The position numbers and the translations under genes were made by a program. A DNA stretch of 64,000 bases from Butyribacter intestini (GTDB lineage Bacteria > Bacillota > Clostridia > Lachnospirales > Lachnospiraceae): contig LLKB01000005.1 of assembly GCA_001414325.1 (NCBI GenBank), positions 1,177,033-1,241,032 on the forward strand, given 5' to 3'. Positions 47,941 to 57,306 of this stretch are shown here, one piece after another. The first letter of the stretch is position 1. Each line of letters starts with the position of its first letter. The notes beneath the pieces were generated by a model. That model was not told where the DNA came from and did not search any database. It saw nothing but the letters and a program-made list of their open reading frames with translations.

Positions 47941-49359
47941 ATGAGAAAAACTAAAATTATTTGTACCATTGGTCCGGCAAGTGAAAGCGAAGAGACATTA
48001 AAACAAATGTGCTTAGCAGGCATGAATGTTGCGAGACTTAATTTCTCTCACGGAACTCATCCAGAACATCAGCAGAAGATAGACAGAATCAAAAAAGTAA
48101 GAGAAGAACTTGGTCTTCCAATAGCGATAATGCTCGACACAAAAGGTCCTGAATACAGGATACGCACATTTGAAAATCATAAAATTACTTTGAAAGATGG
48201 TGACACCTTTATATTTACTACTGACGAGGTTGAGGGAAACAATAAGCGTGTATCAGTCAGTTACAAAAATCTTATAAATGAGCTGAAAATAGGTGACACC
48301 ATCCTTGTAAACAATGGCTTACTTATTTTTGAGGTTGCTAAACTCAAGGGAAATGATGCAATATGTAAAGTAATTGTCGGCGGAGAAATGTCCGACCGAA
48401 AGAGCATGAATTTCCCTAATCATGTGATGACTGGTCCTTATCTGAGCGAACAGGATAAAAAAGACTTGCTTTTTGGTATCAAAAATGAGGTCGATTTTGT
48501 TGCAGCATCTTTTGTTTCAACAAAGCAGGATTTACTCGACCTTAGAAACTTCTTAAATGAAAACGGCGGTTCAGATATTGATATTATCGCTAAGATTGAA
48601 AACCGCTCAGGTGTCGAAAACATTGAAGAACTTTGCGAGATTGCTGACGGAATCATGGTTGCAAGAGGTGACTTAGGTGTGGAAATTCCATTTGTAGAAG
48701 TTCCCGCCATCCAGAAATATCTTATCAAAAAATGCAGACTTCTCGGAAAAAGAGTCATAACTGCTACGGAAATGCTTGAATCAATGATACAGAATCCACG
48801 CCCTACGAGAGCAGAAATCTCTGATGTTGCAAACGCAGTCTATGATGGTTCATCGGCAATAATGCTTTCGGGTGAGTCAGCTTCAGGAAAATACCCTGTC
48901 GCTGCCGTTAAAAACATGGCAGAAATCGCATTATATACGGAAAAGAATATTGACTATGCGAAACGCTTCAGAACCACTGAATACAGAATAAAAGATAATA
49001 CTGATGCCATATCGCACGCTACCTGTGCAATGGCTATTGATACAAACGCAAAGGGTATTGTCATAAGTTCACTTTCAGGAAATACAGTTCGTATGGTAAG
49101 CCGTTTCCGCTGCCCTGTTGACATAATCGGCATGACAACATCCATAAAAGCATGGAGAAAATTAAATTTGAGTTGGGGGGTAACTCCTGTTCTCAGCGAG
49201 GAATTTAACTCTGTTGATGTCATGTTCTATCACGCAATGAATCATGCAAAGAAAATATTTAACTTAAACAAAGGCGACAATGTTGTCCTCACCGGCGGTC
49301 AGGTGAGCGGTGTATCAGGAAAAACAAACACTATTCGCGTAGAAGCCGTTTCAAAATAA
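47941..49359 (+). CDS. pyk: Pyruvate kinase
   Basis: A 472-residue glycolytic enzyme converting PEP and ADP to pyruvate and ATP. It has RKTKIICTIGPASES, LNFSHGTH, the catalytic KIENRSGVENIEE with the essential Lys, VARGDLGVEIP, and TATEMLESM. It lacks the extra C-terminal PEP-utiliser-like domain present in Bacillus pyruvate kinases. Shared terminator downstream with the convergent gene. Confidence 0.97.
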   Translation: MRKTKIICTIGPASESEETLKQMCLAGMNVARLNFSHGTHPEHQQKIDRIKKVREELGLPIAIMLDTKGPEYRIRTFENHKITLKDGDTFIFTTDEVEGNNKRVSVSYKNLINELKIGDTILVNNGLLIFEVAKLKGNDAICKVIVGGEMSDRKSMNFPNHVMTGPYLSEQDKKDLLFGIKNEVDFVAASFVSTKQDLLDLRNFLNENGGSDIDIIAKIENRSGVENIEELCEIADGIMVARGDLGVEIPFVEVPAIQKYLIKKCRLLGKRVITATEMLESMIQNPRPTRAEISDVANAVYDGSSAIMLSGESASGKYPVAAVKNMAEIALYTEKNIDYAKRFRTTEYRIKDNTDAISHATCAMAIDTNAKGIVISSLSGNTVRMVSRFRCPVDIIGMTTSIKAWRKLNLSWGVTPVLSEEFNSVDVMFYHAMNHAKKIFNLNKGDNVVLTGGQVSGVSGKTNTIRVEAVSK

Positions 49360-49515
49360 ACCGATGGATAGTATTCATGATGAATAACATTCATCATATG
49401 AATATTTATTCATCATGTAAATTATGCTTATATTTTTATATCAAAACCAGTAAAACTTTATCATGTATGGATATTTTGCCTATTGTTCCATGCATGATAC
49501 AGAACAAAAACATAG

Positions 49516-49550
49516 AACAGCCGGATTCGATTTTATCGAACCCGGCTGTT
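49516..49550. terminator. Bidirectional terminator between pyk and the secreted protein gene
   Basis: AACAGCCGG...CCGGCTGTT with an inner CGAT/ATCG stem and T-rich flank. It serves convergent genes. Confidence 0.8.
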
Positions 49551-49573
49551 TTTATTGCACTTACACATTTATT

Positions 49574-51418
49574 TTACTTAGCAAGCGTTTTAATCTTTAA
49601 TGACTTAGACCACGGTGCAATAAGATACTTTGTTCCGGCATCTGTCTTGACCGCTGCCTTGTATCTCTGTCTAAAATAATATGTCGTGTTAGGTTTAAGT
49701 CCCTTAATAACAATAGATTTTCCTGTATATTTTTTTACATTTCCACCTGACTTAGTGATAGTTTTAGCATCTTTAAAATTCTTATTTGAAGAATACTGAA
49801 GTTCATACTTTGCATAATCTGTATAAAAATTCACTATCTTTACTGTATTTTTCGTAATATTCTTTTTCGTAACATACTTCTTCTTTTTCTTGTTATAAGA
49901 TAATTTCGTTTCTGCCATCGGTTTTACATCTCTCTCAGGCGGTGCAGAAAGCGTCATATGTGCTGTATCACTTACTTTGCTTGACGGTCCGTAAACAAAA
50001 ATATCTATCGTTTTTCTCTTATTAAAGCAGGACTTTTTTACCTTATAATAATTTGTTTCAACATCAGCATCTTCTATAAGTTCATAATTTCTGCTGCCCG
50101 GTATCTGTTTACTCGCTGCAAGAAGAAATTTATCCCATGAAGTAATAACTCCCACTTTATATCCCGTGCTGTTGTAAAGGTCATCCCAGCCAACGACATA
50201 TTGATTATTAACAATATCTTTTATGTGCAGATTAGTAACCTTACTTCCACCGCTTACGGCTGTAGACTTTGAAAAGTATGCACTCTTTACATATGCTTTT
50301 TTACTGTTAAACCATATAGTTGTCCATGTATCATCTGTCTCATCAGTGAAATATTCGACTGTGACATCGTTTTCCATTGCACCCAGAACCGTACTTGTCG
50401 TACTCTTTTCCTCATATACATTAAGTTCTTTACCTGCAGCAAGTTTATAAACCTTGCCTTCCTTAGTTTCCTTTGGAACTTTTGTATCTTTATTATATAG
50501 ATTCACATACTTCGCATTCACATAATAATATCCGGAACTTTTATATTTCATATAATCTACGGAATTTTTACCGTTGAAATATATCTTATAGTATTTTGAC
50601 TTGTCACCTTTTGTCTTAGATTCTATCGGCTCTGTAGATACAACCTGAAGCTTTGTGTTAATCGGTACACGGTACGAATCCCCCCATGACGGTATTCCGT
50701 TAAAAAGTTTTATACCGACAAATGCCTTCGTTGTCTTGCCCTCTGCCTTAATAGTAACTTTCTCCCCATCCTTAGGGGTGGTGCTTTCATAACGACCCAT
50801 ATCAAGCCATACCTGTTCTCTCTTTACACGGTAAAATCCCGGACGGTGTGCCGTCTGTACAAGATAAGTTTTGCACGACTGAAATTCCGTAAGGTTTTTA
50901 TATGGTGTATATCCTTCACTCCACACGATAACCCACTGGTCATCATAGGCAAGTACCTTGAATTTTGTGGTTTCATACTCTAAGAAAGCTGCACTGGAGT
51001 TATGATCACTTATCCAGTCTATTCCTCCACCGACTACATTTCCACTGCCGTTCCAGATATATTTGACAGTCTGGTTATTATCCTGTGGCAGATATTTGGA
51101 TTTTATCGTTTTTCCCTGAATCTTCGTACCCTCCGGCACCGAATAAACAGTCTGCGTACTTCCTATCTTTGCAACATTGTCAGTGCCAACAAGATAAGCC
51201 TCACCCTTTACCGTAAAAGTGTTTGTATCGAGATACTGTTTGTTAAACTGAGACATTGATGTGTCATAAGCCTTAGCTTCAACCCTCTGTGATGATACAT
51301 ATCCTGCACCAAGTGATACTGCCATGCTGAATATAAGTACCATACTGCACAGCTTTCTCCATCCGTTGATAAATACAACTTTTTTCTTTTTTTCATTCTT
51401 TTTTAAATTGTGTTTCAT
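49574..51418 (-). CDS. Secreted protein with SH3-like and Fn3-like domains
   Basis: A 614-residue secreted protein. Basic N-terminus, then a signal peptide (about 17-42, MVLIFSMAVSLGAGYVSSQ). Middle part with beta-rich modules, including an SH3-type segment (about 320-395, GKELNVYEEKSTTSTVLG...WFNSKKAYVKSAYF). A C-terminal fibronectin type III-like domain (about 510-614, YELQYSSNKNFKDAKTI...GLKPNTTYYFRQRY) follows. I chose the ATG at 51418, 9 bases after GGAGG; the ATG at 51424 is closer to the ribosome site. No enzymatic motif; cell-wall binding is plausible. Confidence 0.75.
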   Translation of the reverse strand: MKHNLKKNEKKKKVVFINGWRKLCSMVLIFSMAVSLGAGYVSSQRVEAKAYDTSMSQFNKQYLDTNTFTVKGEAYLVGTDNVAKIGSTQTVYSVPEGTKIQGKTIKSKYLPQDNNQTVKYIWNGSGNVVGGGIDWISDHNSSAAFLEYETTKFKVLAYDDQWVIVWSEGYTPYKNLTEFQSCKTYLVQTAHRPGFYRVKREQVWLDMGRYESTTPKDGEKVTIKAEGKTTKAFVGIKLFNGIPSWGDSYRVPINTKLQVVSTEPIESKTKGDKSKYYKIYFNGKNSVDYMKYKSSGYYYVNAKYVNLYNKDTKVPKETKEGKVYKLAAGKELNVYEEKSTTSTVLGAMENDVTVEYFTDETDDTWTTIWFNSKKAYVKSAYFSKSTAVSGGSKVTNLHIKDIVNNQYVVGWDDLYNSTGYKVGVITSWDKFLLAASKQIPGSRNYELIEDADVETNYYKVKKSCFNKRKTIDIFVYGPSSKVSDTAHMTLSAPPERDVKPMAETKLSYNKKKKKYVTKKNITKNTVKIVNFYTDYAKYELQYSSNKNFKDAKTITKSGGNVKKYTGKSIVIKGLKPNTTYYFRQRYKAAVKTDAGTKYLIAPWSKSLKIKTLAK

Positions 51419-51507
51419 AAGCATTTTCCTCCCTCTTTCAAACAAATATTTGCAATCCGCTGTGATTTTGCTGTAAACATACCAGAACCCTTCTGATACA
51501 AGCAAGC

Positions 51508-51555
51508 CCTCACCAATCATTTATGGCTATGCACAATAAAAGTTGGTGATTTCCT
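51508..51555. repeat. Small inverted repeat in divergent gap
   Basis: CTCACCAATCATTTATGGC ... AAAAGTTGGTGA has a 7-bp terminal stem (TCACCAA/TTGGTGA). It lies between the secreted protein gene and the LytTR regulator gene; role unknown. Confidence 0.3.
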
Positions 51556-51619
51556 TGATAGTATTTTAAATTATATCAATTTTCATATGCCCATACAAGC
51601 AGGTAATCTATCATTTTTC

Positions 51620-51688
51620 ACCTCTTACCATCAAAAATCTACCTCTTGCCAAAATCCTATTTACATAAAATCTCTCATATGTTTTAAT
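51620..51688 (+). promoter_or_regulatory. LytTR-type direct repeat upstream of the LytTR regulator
   Basis: ACCTCTTAC (51620-51628) and ACCTCTTGC (51641-51649) are a 9-N12-9 direct repeat with 21-bp period, the LytTR binding layout. A -10-like TTTAAT lies at 51683-51688, 33 bp after it, as at the 3.9-kb promoters. This suggests autoregulation of the downstream LytTR gene. Confidence 0.6.
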
Positions 51689-51820
51689 CTTATCATGTAA
51701 GGGACATCAATATAGGCATTTGCTAAACTATCATATCTATGACTAAAATAAATTCAATTTTATATTGAAAAATGATATTTTGCAATTACCTGAAATACTA
51801 TAAAAGGGAGAATGAAAAAA

Positions 51821-52291
51821 TTGAAAATACTATTAGAAATGACAGATGAAGGCGAACCTGAAATCATCATCAAATGCCACAAACTTACACCGGATATTAT
51901 CAAACTACAACAAATGCTTGCCAGCTATGATGCCGGAAACGGCAGTTTAAACCAGATAATTTTTTACAAGGGCGATACCGAATATTATATGAACCTAAAT
52001 GATATATTATTTTTTCAAACAGAAAGTTCTGTTATATATGCTCATACTGCAACAGATGCGTATGAAACCAAATATAAACTTTATGAACTTGAAGAAATTC
52101 TCCCGGCAGCCTTTATCAGGATATCAAAATCAGCCATAGTAAACAGCAGTCTTATCTACTCAATACAGAGAAACCTTGCTGCATCAAGTGTTATATCATT
52201 TAATAACACGCACAAAGAAGTTTATGTTTCAAGAGCATATTATAAAATGCTGAAAAATAAAATGGAGGAGAGGCGATTTCACAAATTGTAA
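51821..52291 (+). CDS. LytTR-domain transcriptional regulator without receiver
   Basis: A ~156-residue regulator with a short N-terminal alpha/beta part (LKILLEMTDEGEPEIIIKC) and a LytTR DNA-binding domain (about 55-150; YYMNLNDILFFQTES, FIRISKSAIVNSSLI). No phospho-acceptor receiver is present. It resembles the regulators of LytTR regulatory systems (HdrR/BrsR type), which pair with a membrane inhibitor. Start: TTG at 51821 has GGGAG at normal spacing; the ATG at 51812 lies almost on top of that site, so the start is uncertain by three codons. The next gene encodes a membrane protein. Confidence 0.8.
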   Translation: MKILLEMTDEGEPEIIIKCHKLTPDIIKLQQMLASYDAGNGSLNQIIFYKGDTEYYMNLNDILFFQTESSVIYAHTATDAYETKYKLYELEEILPAAFIRISKSAIVNSSLIYSIQRNLAASSVISFNNTHKEVYVSRAYYKMLKNKMEERRFHKL

Positions 52292-52448
52292 AATCATCAT
52301 ACACTAAATTATCATAAATAATAGCATTACATATTACACAGCATTTTAAATCATTTGACATAAACCTGTCATATTACGGTACCGGCAAAATTTCAACAAT
52401 AACTTTACACATTTTAGTGCCATATCAGGCACGGAAAAGAGGTTAAAC

Positions 52449-53195
52449 ATGAACAGAAACAGAAATTCAATTTTTTGGGGGCTTATGCTCATCGCAGTAG
52501 CCTGCTATCTTATCTTATGCCAGCTTCACATTGTAACACTTGCGGTAAGCATAACTAAACTTATATTAGGTGTTATCTTTGTCGGAACAGCGATAAATTC
52601 AATTATAGAAAGAAGTTTCGCAGGTTTCTTCTTCTCACTTGCCTTTTTATGGATAATATTTGACAACATTTTAGGACTTCCGCATATATCAACAAAAATT
52701 GTTATTATTGTTGCTTTACTGCTGACAATAGGTTTTTCAATGTTGTTTCCAAAAAAGAATTTTAACTATAAATATTCAAACCAAAACAAGCACGCAGAAT
52801 GGGACGATTATGATGACCCTGACAAAGTTGGCAGACATCAGACTGTATTTAATGAAGATACAAACGATACTTTCTATGGAAGTAACCGCTTTGGAGCATC
52901 AGCTAAATATATAAACACGGGTGATTTTAAAAAAGCAGACCTCGACTGCTCATTCGGAGAACTCAAAGTTTACTTTGACAGTGCAAAGATAATATCTGAG
53001 TCTGCTGAGATCCATGTCAGACAGAGTTTTGGTTCTACACAGCTTTTCATTCCAAAAGAATGGCAGATTATACCGAAAGCTTCAGTTTTTGCAGGTGCTA
53101 TAGAAGAACGAAATCGCAATAAAAGTACCGGTTCACCTGTTGTTTATCTGACGGGAGAAGTTAAATTCGGAAGTGTGATAATTACTTATGTATAA
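52449..53195 (+). CDS. LiaF-like membrane protein, likely partner of the LytTR regulator
   Basis: A 248-residue protein. Four hydrophobic helices in the first ~100 residues (FWGLMLIAVACYLIL..., LFPKKNF), then a soluble domain (about 130-248) with KADLDCSFGELKVYFDSAKI and GSTQLFIPKEW, resembling the LiaF/cell-wall-active-antibiotic-response C-terminal fold. LytTR/membrane pairs of this kind are common in Firmicutes; the membrane part usually inhibits the regulator. AGAGG lies upstream. Terminator follows. Confidence 0.78.
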   Translation: MNRNRNSIFWGLMLIAVACYLILCQLHIVTLAVSITKLILGVIFVGTAINSIIERSFAGFFFSLAFLWIIFDNILGLPHISTKIVIIVALLLTIGFSMLFPKKNFNYKYSNQNKHAEWDDYDDPDKVGRHQTVFNEDTNDTFYGSNRFGASAKYINTGDFKKADLDCSFGELKVYFDSAKIISESAEIHVRQSFGSTQLFIPKEWQIIPKASVFAGAIEERNRNKSTGSPVVYLTGEVKFGSVIITYV

Positions 53196-53203
53196 AGTGT
53201 ATA

Positions 53204-53231
53204 AAAGAGCAAGCCTTTCGGCTTGCTCTTT
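53204..53231 (+). terminator. Terminator after the LiaF-like gene
   Basis: AAAGAGCAAGCC TTTC GGCTTGCTCTTT: a perfect 12-bp stem with a 4-nt loop. T-rich sequence follows on the plus strand. Confidence 0.85.
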
Positions 53232-53291
53232 GTATAAATTTCATTGGAAAATCATAATGCTCTCTCTGAAAAATGCCGTTGGTATAATTTA

Positions 53292-54305
53292 TTAATCTAT
53301 AATAGTCACCACCCTGAGTTTTATAATACTCTCACTGTAATTTGTCAGTCCATAATAATCTGTACCATAATCTTTAAGATAAAACTTATATGAATTTCCA
53401 CATTCTATCTTTGTCATATTTTCCACAAGACTTATTAAGGTATCTTTTCTTCCACCAAGTGTTTTTATATAAATAATCTCTGACTTTTCTTTTCCTTTTT
53501 CAACTCTGTCAGCTTTTACTTTCCATATAGTATATAAATTATCCTCAATAACTTCATATGAGTAATCTATAACCTCACCTATTACCACAACATCGGATGC
53601 TTTTTTTAATTCTTTCTCCGTTCCATATATTTTTTCATCCGCAGCCATACGCCGGACAGATGCCGTATCTGCTAAAGCAAGCACATCCTTTCTGTTGATG
53701 CCGCCATATTCATATATAGAAGATTTTTTTAGTGCCATTGCAGACTGTGTTGTATTTACAAAACCATAATCACCATTTCCATAATCTTTCAATGCAAATA
53801 CATATGACTCTCCTACATTTATGTCAGCCGCACCCGATAATATATTATCTCTGCCATCTATTTTTCCACCAAGTCTTTTTGCATATATCGTACTGCTGCA
53901 ATCACCCTTATATTTATCCTTAACTTCAATCTTATATATCGTATATGGCATTTTCTCTTTATCTGTACCTGTTTCAAGCATTTTTGTTTCCTGTGCAGCA
54001 ACAGTTCCCGAAACAAGTATATCCGCCGCCTTTACAAATTTTGAAGCCTTATTGTACTCAGGTTCATCTACACTTATATAATTTACGGTATCGTCAGTCA
54101 TACTATCTGATATATCATAAGCAGCTTTACTGCTGTATTTTCTTTTTACATTTGAAACATCGAAAACCTGTGGCTCATATATTTTATTTCTGTTTCGTCC
54201 GTGATTCATAAGAGACACATCATATCCCGCCGGTGACTCAACCGGATTGTCCGCAAGCCAATATAAATGCCCTATTTCATGAAAATCATGTCTAAATGGT
54301 CGATT
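53292..54305 (-). pseudogene. 5'-truncated secreted metallopeptidase
   Basis: The open frame of 337 residues begins right after an in-frame TAA (54306-54308) with no start codon before DFHEIGHLYWLADNP, an HExxH zinc motif with the downstream GYDVSLMNHG segment. About 300 residues follow, built from two copies of a ~110-residue domain with YTIYKIEVKDKYKG / YTIWKVKADRVEKG and LGGK/LGGR. The N-terminal part, including the signal peptide, is missing. A GTG at 54218 could start a shorter protein that lacks the zinc motif. The break coincides with a perfect LytTR repeat. Confidence 0.7.
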
Positions 54306-54321
54306 TTAACGCCTAAATGGT
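54292..54321 (-). promoter_or_regulatory. Perfect LytTR-type repeat ACCATTTAG-N12-ACCATTTAG
   Basis: On the minus strand ACCATTTAG occurs at 54313-54321 and again at 54292-54300 with a 12-bp spacer. It differs by one base per half from the ACCGTTTAG repeats I recall for HdrR/BrsR-type LytTR systems. A TATATT lies 26 bp downstream (54260-54265), less well placed than at the other sites. Confidence 0.55.
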
Positions 54322-54380
54322 TATTTCCATCTTCTAACATCCATCTGTCATAACTTATTACAGTTGAAGAAATATTCCAA

Positions 54381-55208
54381 CTAATTTTTTGTTCTCAAAA
54401 AATCGTCCATATCTCTGTTAAGTAACTCAAACTGTTTTACCGTTTCTTTATTAGCAGATTTAAAAGAAAGCATCTTTTTAAGATAACCCTGCTCTTTCAC
54501 TATCTTAAAACTCTCATTGTAAACAAGTTCAAACACAAGTGCCGCATGACCGACAAGATTGTCTATAGGTGTCTTTTTAAGACTTCTAAGTACGGCATGA
54601 TGCTCCATAAATGCCGTCATAACCTCCTCAGTCACTTTAGAATTTTTAAGAGCTTCCGTTGTTACATCATAAATAACCTCAAGTGTTACATCATAATTCA
54701 CTTTTAATATATCTATCTTATCAGCATCCCTTATAATATTGCAAAACATCTGTACTTTTTCAGGAAGTCCTTCTTCAATGCGATATGCACTGTGATTAAA
54801 AATCGCAGTTTTTAATATATCAAGCTCCGAAAATTCCTTTTTTAACTTATCTTCTAATTTATCATCTTCAATATCTGCCTTTGGTTTAGTTTTATCAACA
54901 AATTTCCATATAAGCCCCTCATCAAACAAAAGTTCAACTCCATAGTGTGCATGGTCTATGGAATCGGCATCCGAAAAAGTCCCATAATTTTTTAACTGTT
55001 CAAATCTGCCTATATCATGCAGCATACCGATAAGCCACGCAAGGTCTGTATCAGCTTTATCAAGTCCAAGTGATATTGCTATCCTCTCACTAAGAGCCGC
55101 TACCCTGTAAGTGTGGTCTACCTTAAGTTTAATCTTCTCATCACTTGTATCATAATTATCAGTATATTTTTTAAAAGTGTCTTCAACATTTTTTCTGTCA
55201 ATGATCAT
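54381..55208 (-). CDS. HD-domain phosphohydrolase
   Basis: A 275-residue metal-dependent phosphohydrolase. The HD motif is MLHDIGRFEQ (His-Asp), with an earlier His in KVDHTYRV, a later His-Ala-His (DHAHYG) and a final Asp in IRDADKID. Substrate unknown; family members act on (d)NTPs, cyclic nucleotides or phosphate esters. AAGGAG precedes the ATG. It follows the membrane-anchored protein gene by 30 bp, probably co-transcribed. Confidence 0.85.
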   Translation of the reverse strand: MIIDRKNVEDTFKKYTDNYDTSDEKIKLKVDHTYRVAALSERIAISLGLDKADTDLAWLIGMLHDIGRFEQLKNYGTFSDADSIDHAHYGVELLFDEGLIWKFVDKTKPKADIEDDKLEDKLKKEFSELDILKTAIFNHSAYRIEEGLPEKVQMFCNIIRDADKIDILKVNYDVTLEVIYDVTTEALKNSKVTEEVMTAFMEHHAVLRSLKKTPIDNLVGHAALVFELVYNESFKIVKEQGYLKKMLSFKSANKETVKQFELLNRDMDDFLRTKN

Positions 55209-55237
55209 TAGAAATCTCCTTATTTTACATCGTATTG

Positions 55238-56062
55238 TTACTTAACTTCTTCCAATTTATTTTCGTTGATATAAATATTATTTATCTTCTTAATATCTAA
55301 CAATTCATCAAATTCTGCTGCATACTGAACTTTAGTTATATCCTTGTACCTTTTACCGGATTCACTGAGCATATTATCACTATTGCTAAAACTATTAATT
55401 GTTTTGTCATTTTCATCTTTTATTGCGATTACAAGCTCATCCATAGTAGTATCTGTCAAAAATCTCAGACCTAATGGTGACAGATATAATACACCATCTT
55501 TTGACTTGAATTTTTTACAATTTTCAGCAAATTTTAAATCAAAATTATACTGCTTATATTTCTTATTGATTCTCTTTGCTGTATCTGTAATCTTTATGCA
55601 TTTGTTTAAGTCTGTATCCTGCCAAATTTCATTATTTATCTCAAAAGAAACATAAATATATAATTTATTCCCTTTATATTCTGCATATTTAGTAAATGTA
55701 CCTGTTGCTTCATACTCAAATGTAAAACGATTATCTTCTCCAAATGATTTTATTGTATTATTTTTTTTGTCGATATCTGCATCCACTTTATTACCATTTT
55801 TATCGGAAACTGAAATCACCAGATATCCAAGCTGTGTTTTCTTTTCACACAGGCTTTCTTTCAGATTAATAATATAATTGTCAATTTCAATTTTTTGATT
55901 TTCTCTTGTTAAAAGATTATTTGTTATTTTCTTCTGTACAGCGTTGTTATCAGCAAAGAAAAATTCAAATAAATTTTCATTTGAATATGCGTATGTAACA
56001 ATATTTGCCACTAAAAATACAATTACGATAATACTTAATGGTATAATTATTTTCTTTTTCAT
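55238..56062 (-). CDS. Membrane-anchored hypothetical protein
   Basis: A 274-residue protein with one N-terminal transmembrane helix (MKKKIIIPLSIIVIVFLVAN) and an extracellular beta-rich domain (about 60-274). It has no lipobox. Its pattern recalls the extracellular domains of DUF4179-like proteins, but this is not certain. The ATG at 56062 follows GGAGG by 9 bases. Function unknown. Confidence 0.65.
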   Translation of the reverse strand: MKKKIIIPLSIIVIVFLVANIVTYAYSNENLFEFFFADNNAVQKKITNNLLTRENQKIEIDNYIINLKESLCEKKTQLGYLVISVSDKNGNKVDADIDKKNNTIKSFGEDNRFTFEYEATGTFTKYAEYKGNKLYIYVSFEINNEIWQDTDLNKCIKITDTAKRINKKYKQYNFDLKFAENCKKFKSKDGVLYLSPLGLRFLTDTTMDELVIAIKDENDKTINSFSNSDNMLSESGKRYKDITKVQYAAEFDELLDIKKINNIYINENKLEEVK

Positions 56063-56525
56063 ATCTATGTTCCTCCTCATCCTTATATCCTGTAACATAA
56101 ATGTAGCTTATTTTATTAAACAATTTGTTCAATGATATTATACTTTATTTATTTATCAATTCCATGCAAAGACTTTTAAACTATTATTTAGTATTATTTA
56201 TAAATGTATTACTCTCAGACACCAGCCTGTCAAATAATCACAAGAAATGGATACTGAAGTAGCAGCTAAAGTGCGAAATCATGGCAAGTATATAGCACTC
56301 TACGCTAGACACTGAACTAGAAAATATTCGTACAAATTTGCCGAAAATACGATATAAGTTTTGTTAAAATTTCTATTTTACTTTTAATGAGTATTATATA
56401 TAATATAAGCAGATGCAATAGCAAACTTACTGCCCACTTGCAAACATGAACATGACATTAGCCATTATCTGTCAGACCATGCATCAATGAGTAAATCTTG
56501 TAGGATGTGAACAGATAAAGTCATT
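56063..56525. other. 462-bp region without gene
   Basis: AT-rich intergenic stretch. I see no ORF, stable hairpin or repeat worth naming in it. Confidence 0.4.
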
Positions 56526-56849
56526 TTATAATGCCTGCCACAATTCTTTCCATTCACTGCCACTGCATGAAACAAAATATTTCATCCAGTGACTTGTATT
56601 TTTGTTGTAATTTTCACCGATATTAACATCGCGACTCATTTCATCTTTTAATATAATAAGATTTTTATATGATATTTCATCACTTGAAAACCTCTTAACA
56701 TAATACCTGTATATCATTTGAAGCTGTTCTTTTCCCTGCTCAAAATCTATATTTTCAATGCAAAATTCATTCATGTTTGCTATATGTTTTTTTATGATTT
56801 CATCATTAGATTTGTTTATATATGTTTTCATTTTTCCATTTCCTGTCAT
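56526..56849 (-). CDS. Small hypothetical protein
   Basis: A 107-residue charged protein (KTYINKSNDEIIKKHIANM...; C-terminal SGSEWKELWQAL). No domain recognised. An alternative ATG at 56831 (101 residues) has AGGA at better spacing. The region before the gene holds repeated TTATCTCCTA motifs, and one inverse copy contains the first ribosome site. Confidence 0.5.
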   Translation of the reverse strand: MTGNGKMKTYINKSNDEIIKKHIANMNEFCIENIDFEQGKEQLQMIYRYYVKRFSSDEISYKNLIILKDEMSRDVNIGENYNKNTSHWMKYFVSCSGSEWKELWQAL

Positions 56850-56852
56850 TTA

Positions 56853-56904
56853 TCTCCTACATCATATCTCATTTTAGGAGATAATTCAATTTTTAGGAGA
56901 TAAA
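56853..56904 (-). promoter_or_regulatory. Repeated TTATCTCCTA operator or hairpin over the ribosome site
   Basis: On the minus strand TTATCTCCTAAAA occurs twice with an 18-bp period. The inverse TAGGAGATAA overlaps the ribosome binding site of the next gene. TTATCTCCTA...TAGGAGATAA can form a 10-bp stem that hides the AGGAG. Confidence 0.55.
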
Positions 56905-56922
56905 GTTTACTATATTAAACTT

Positions 56923-57160
56923 TTAAAGCACATGATAATACGGACAAATATCTTCATAATGCCCATCTTTCATACGAAATCCACCCGGTATTGTTCCGAG
57001 CTGCTCAAATCCGAGTCTCTCATAAATATGTCTTGCATGAATATTTGACGCTACAACAGCATTGAACTGTAATACTCTAAAACCATGCTCTTTTCCCTGT
57101 GCAAGACAATCTTTAACCAGTTTTTCGTGTATTCTTTTATTTCTATGTTCATGATTTTGT
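56923..57160 (-). pseudogene. GNAT acetyltransferase C-terminal fragment
   Basis: The open frame reads NKRIHEKLVKDCLAQGKEHG, then SNIHARHIYERLGFEQLGTI and a natural end DICPYYHVL. This is the C-terminal acetyl-CoA half of a GNAT enzyme. No start codon and no N-terminal half are present upstream; it abuts an ATPase remnant. Confidence 0.75.
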
Positions 57161-57189
57161 CTCCTTATATTTTTCTCTAATGATTATTA

Positions 57190-57240
57190 TATCACAAATT
57201 CGCAATGCAGGAGAACCTGTTCTCCTGTACCGAATTTGTG
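57190..57240. repeat. Strong inverted repeat
   Basis: CACAAATTCG, TGCAGGAGAAC and their inverses GTTCTCCTGTA and CGAATTTGTG form a ~22-bp stem with small mismatches. It lies between two gene remnants and may be an old terminator or part of a small mobile repeat. Confidence 0.5.
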
Positions 57241-57306
57241 AACGACAAAATCATATAACACAAAGTGCTACAGATGCGAAACATCTGGATTTTGGAGTTG
57301 AGTATA

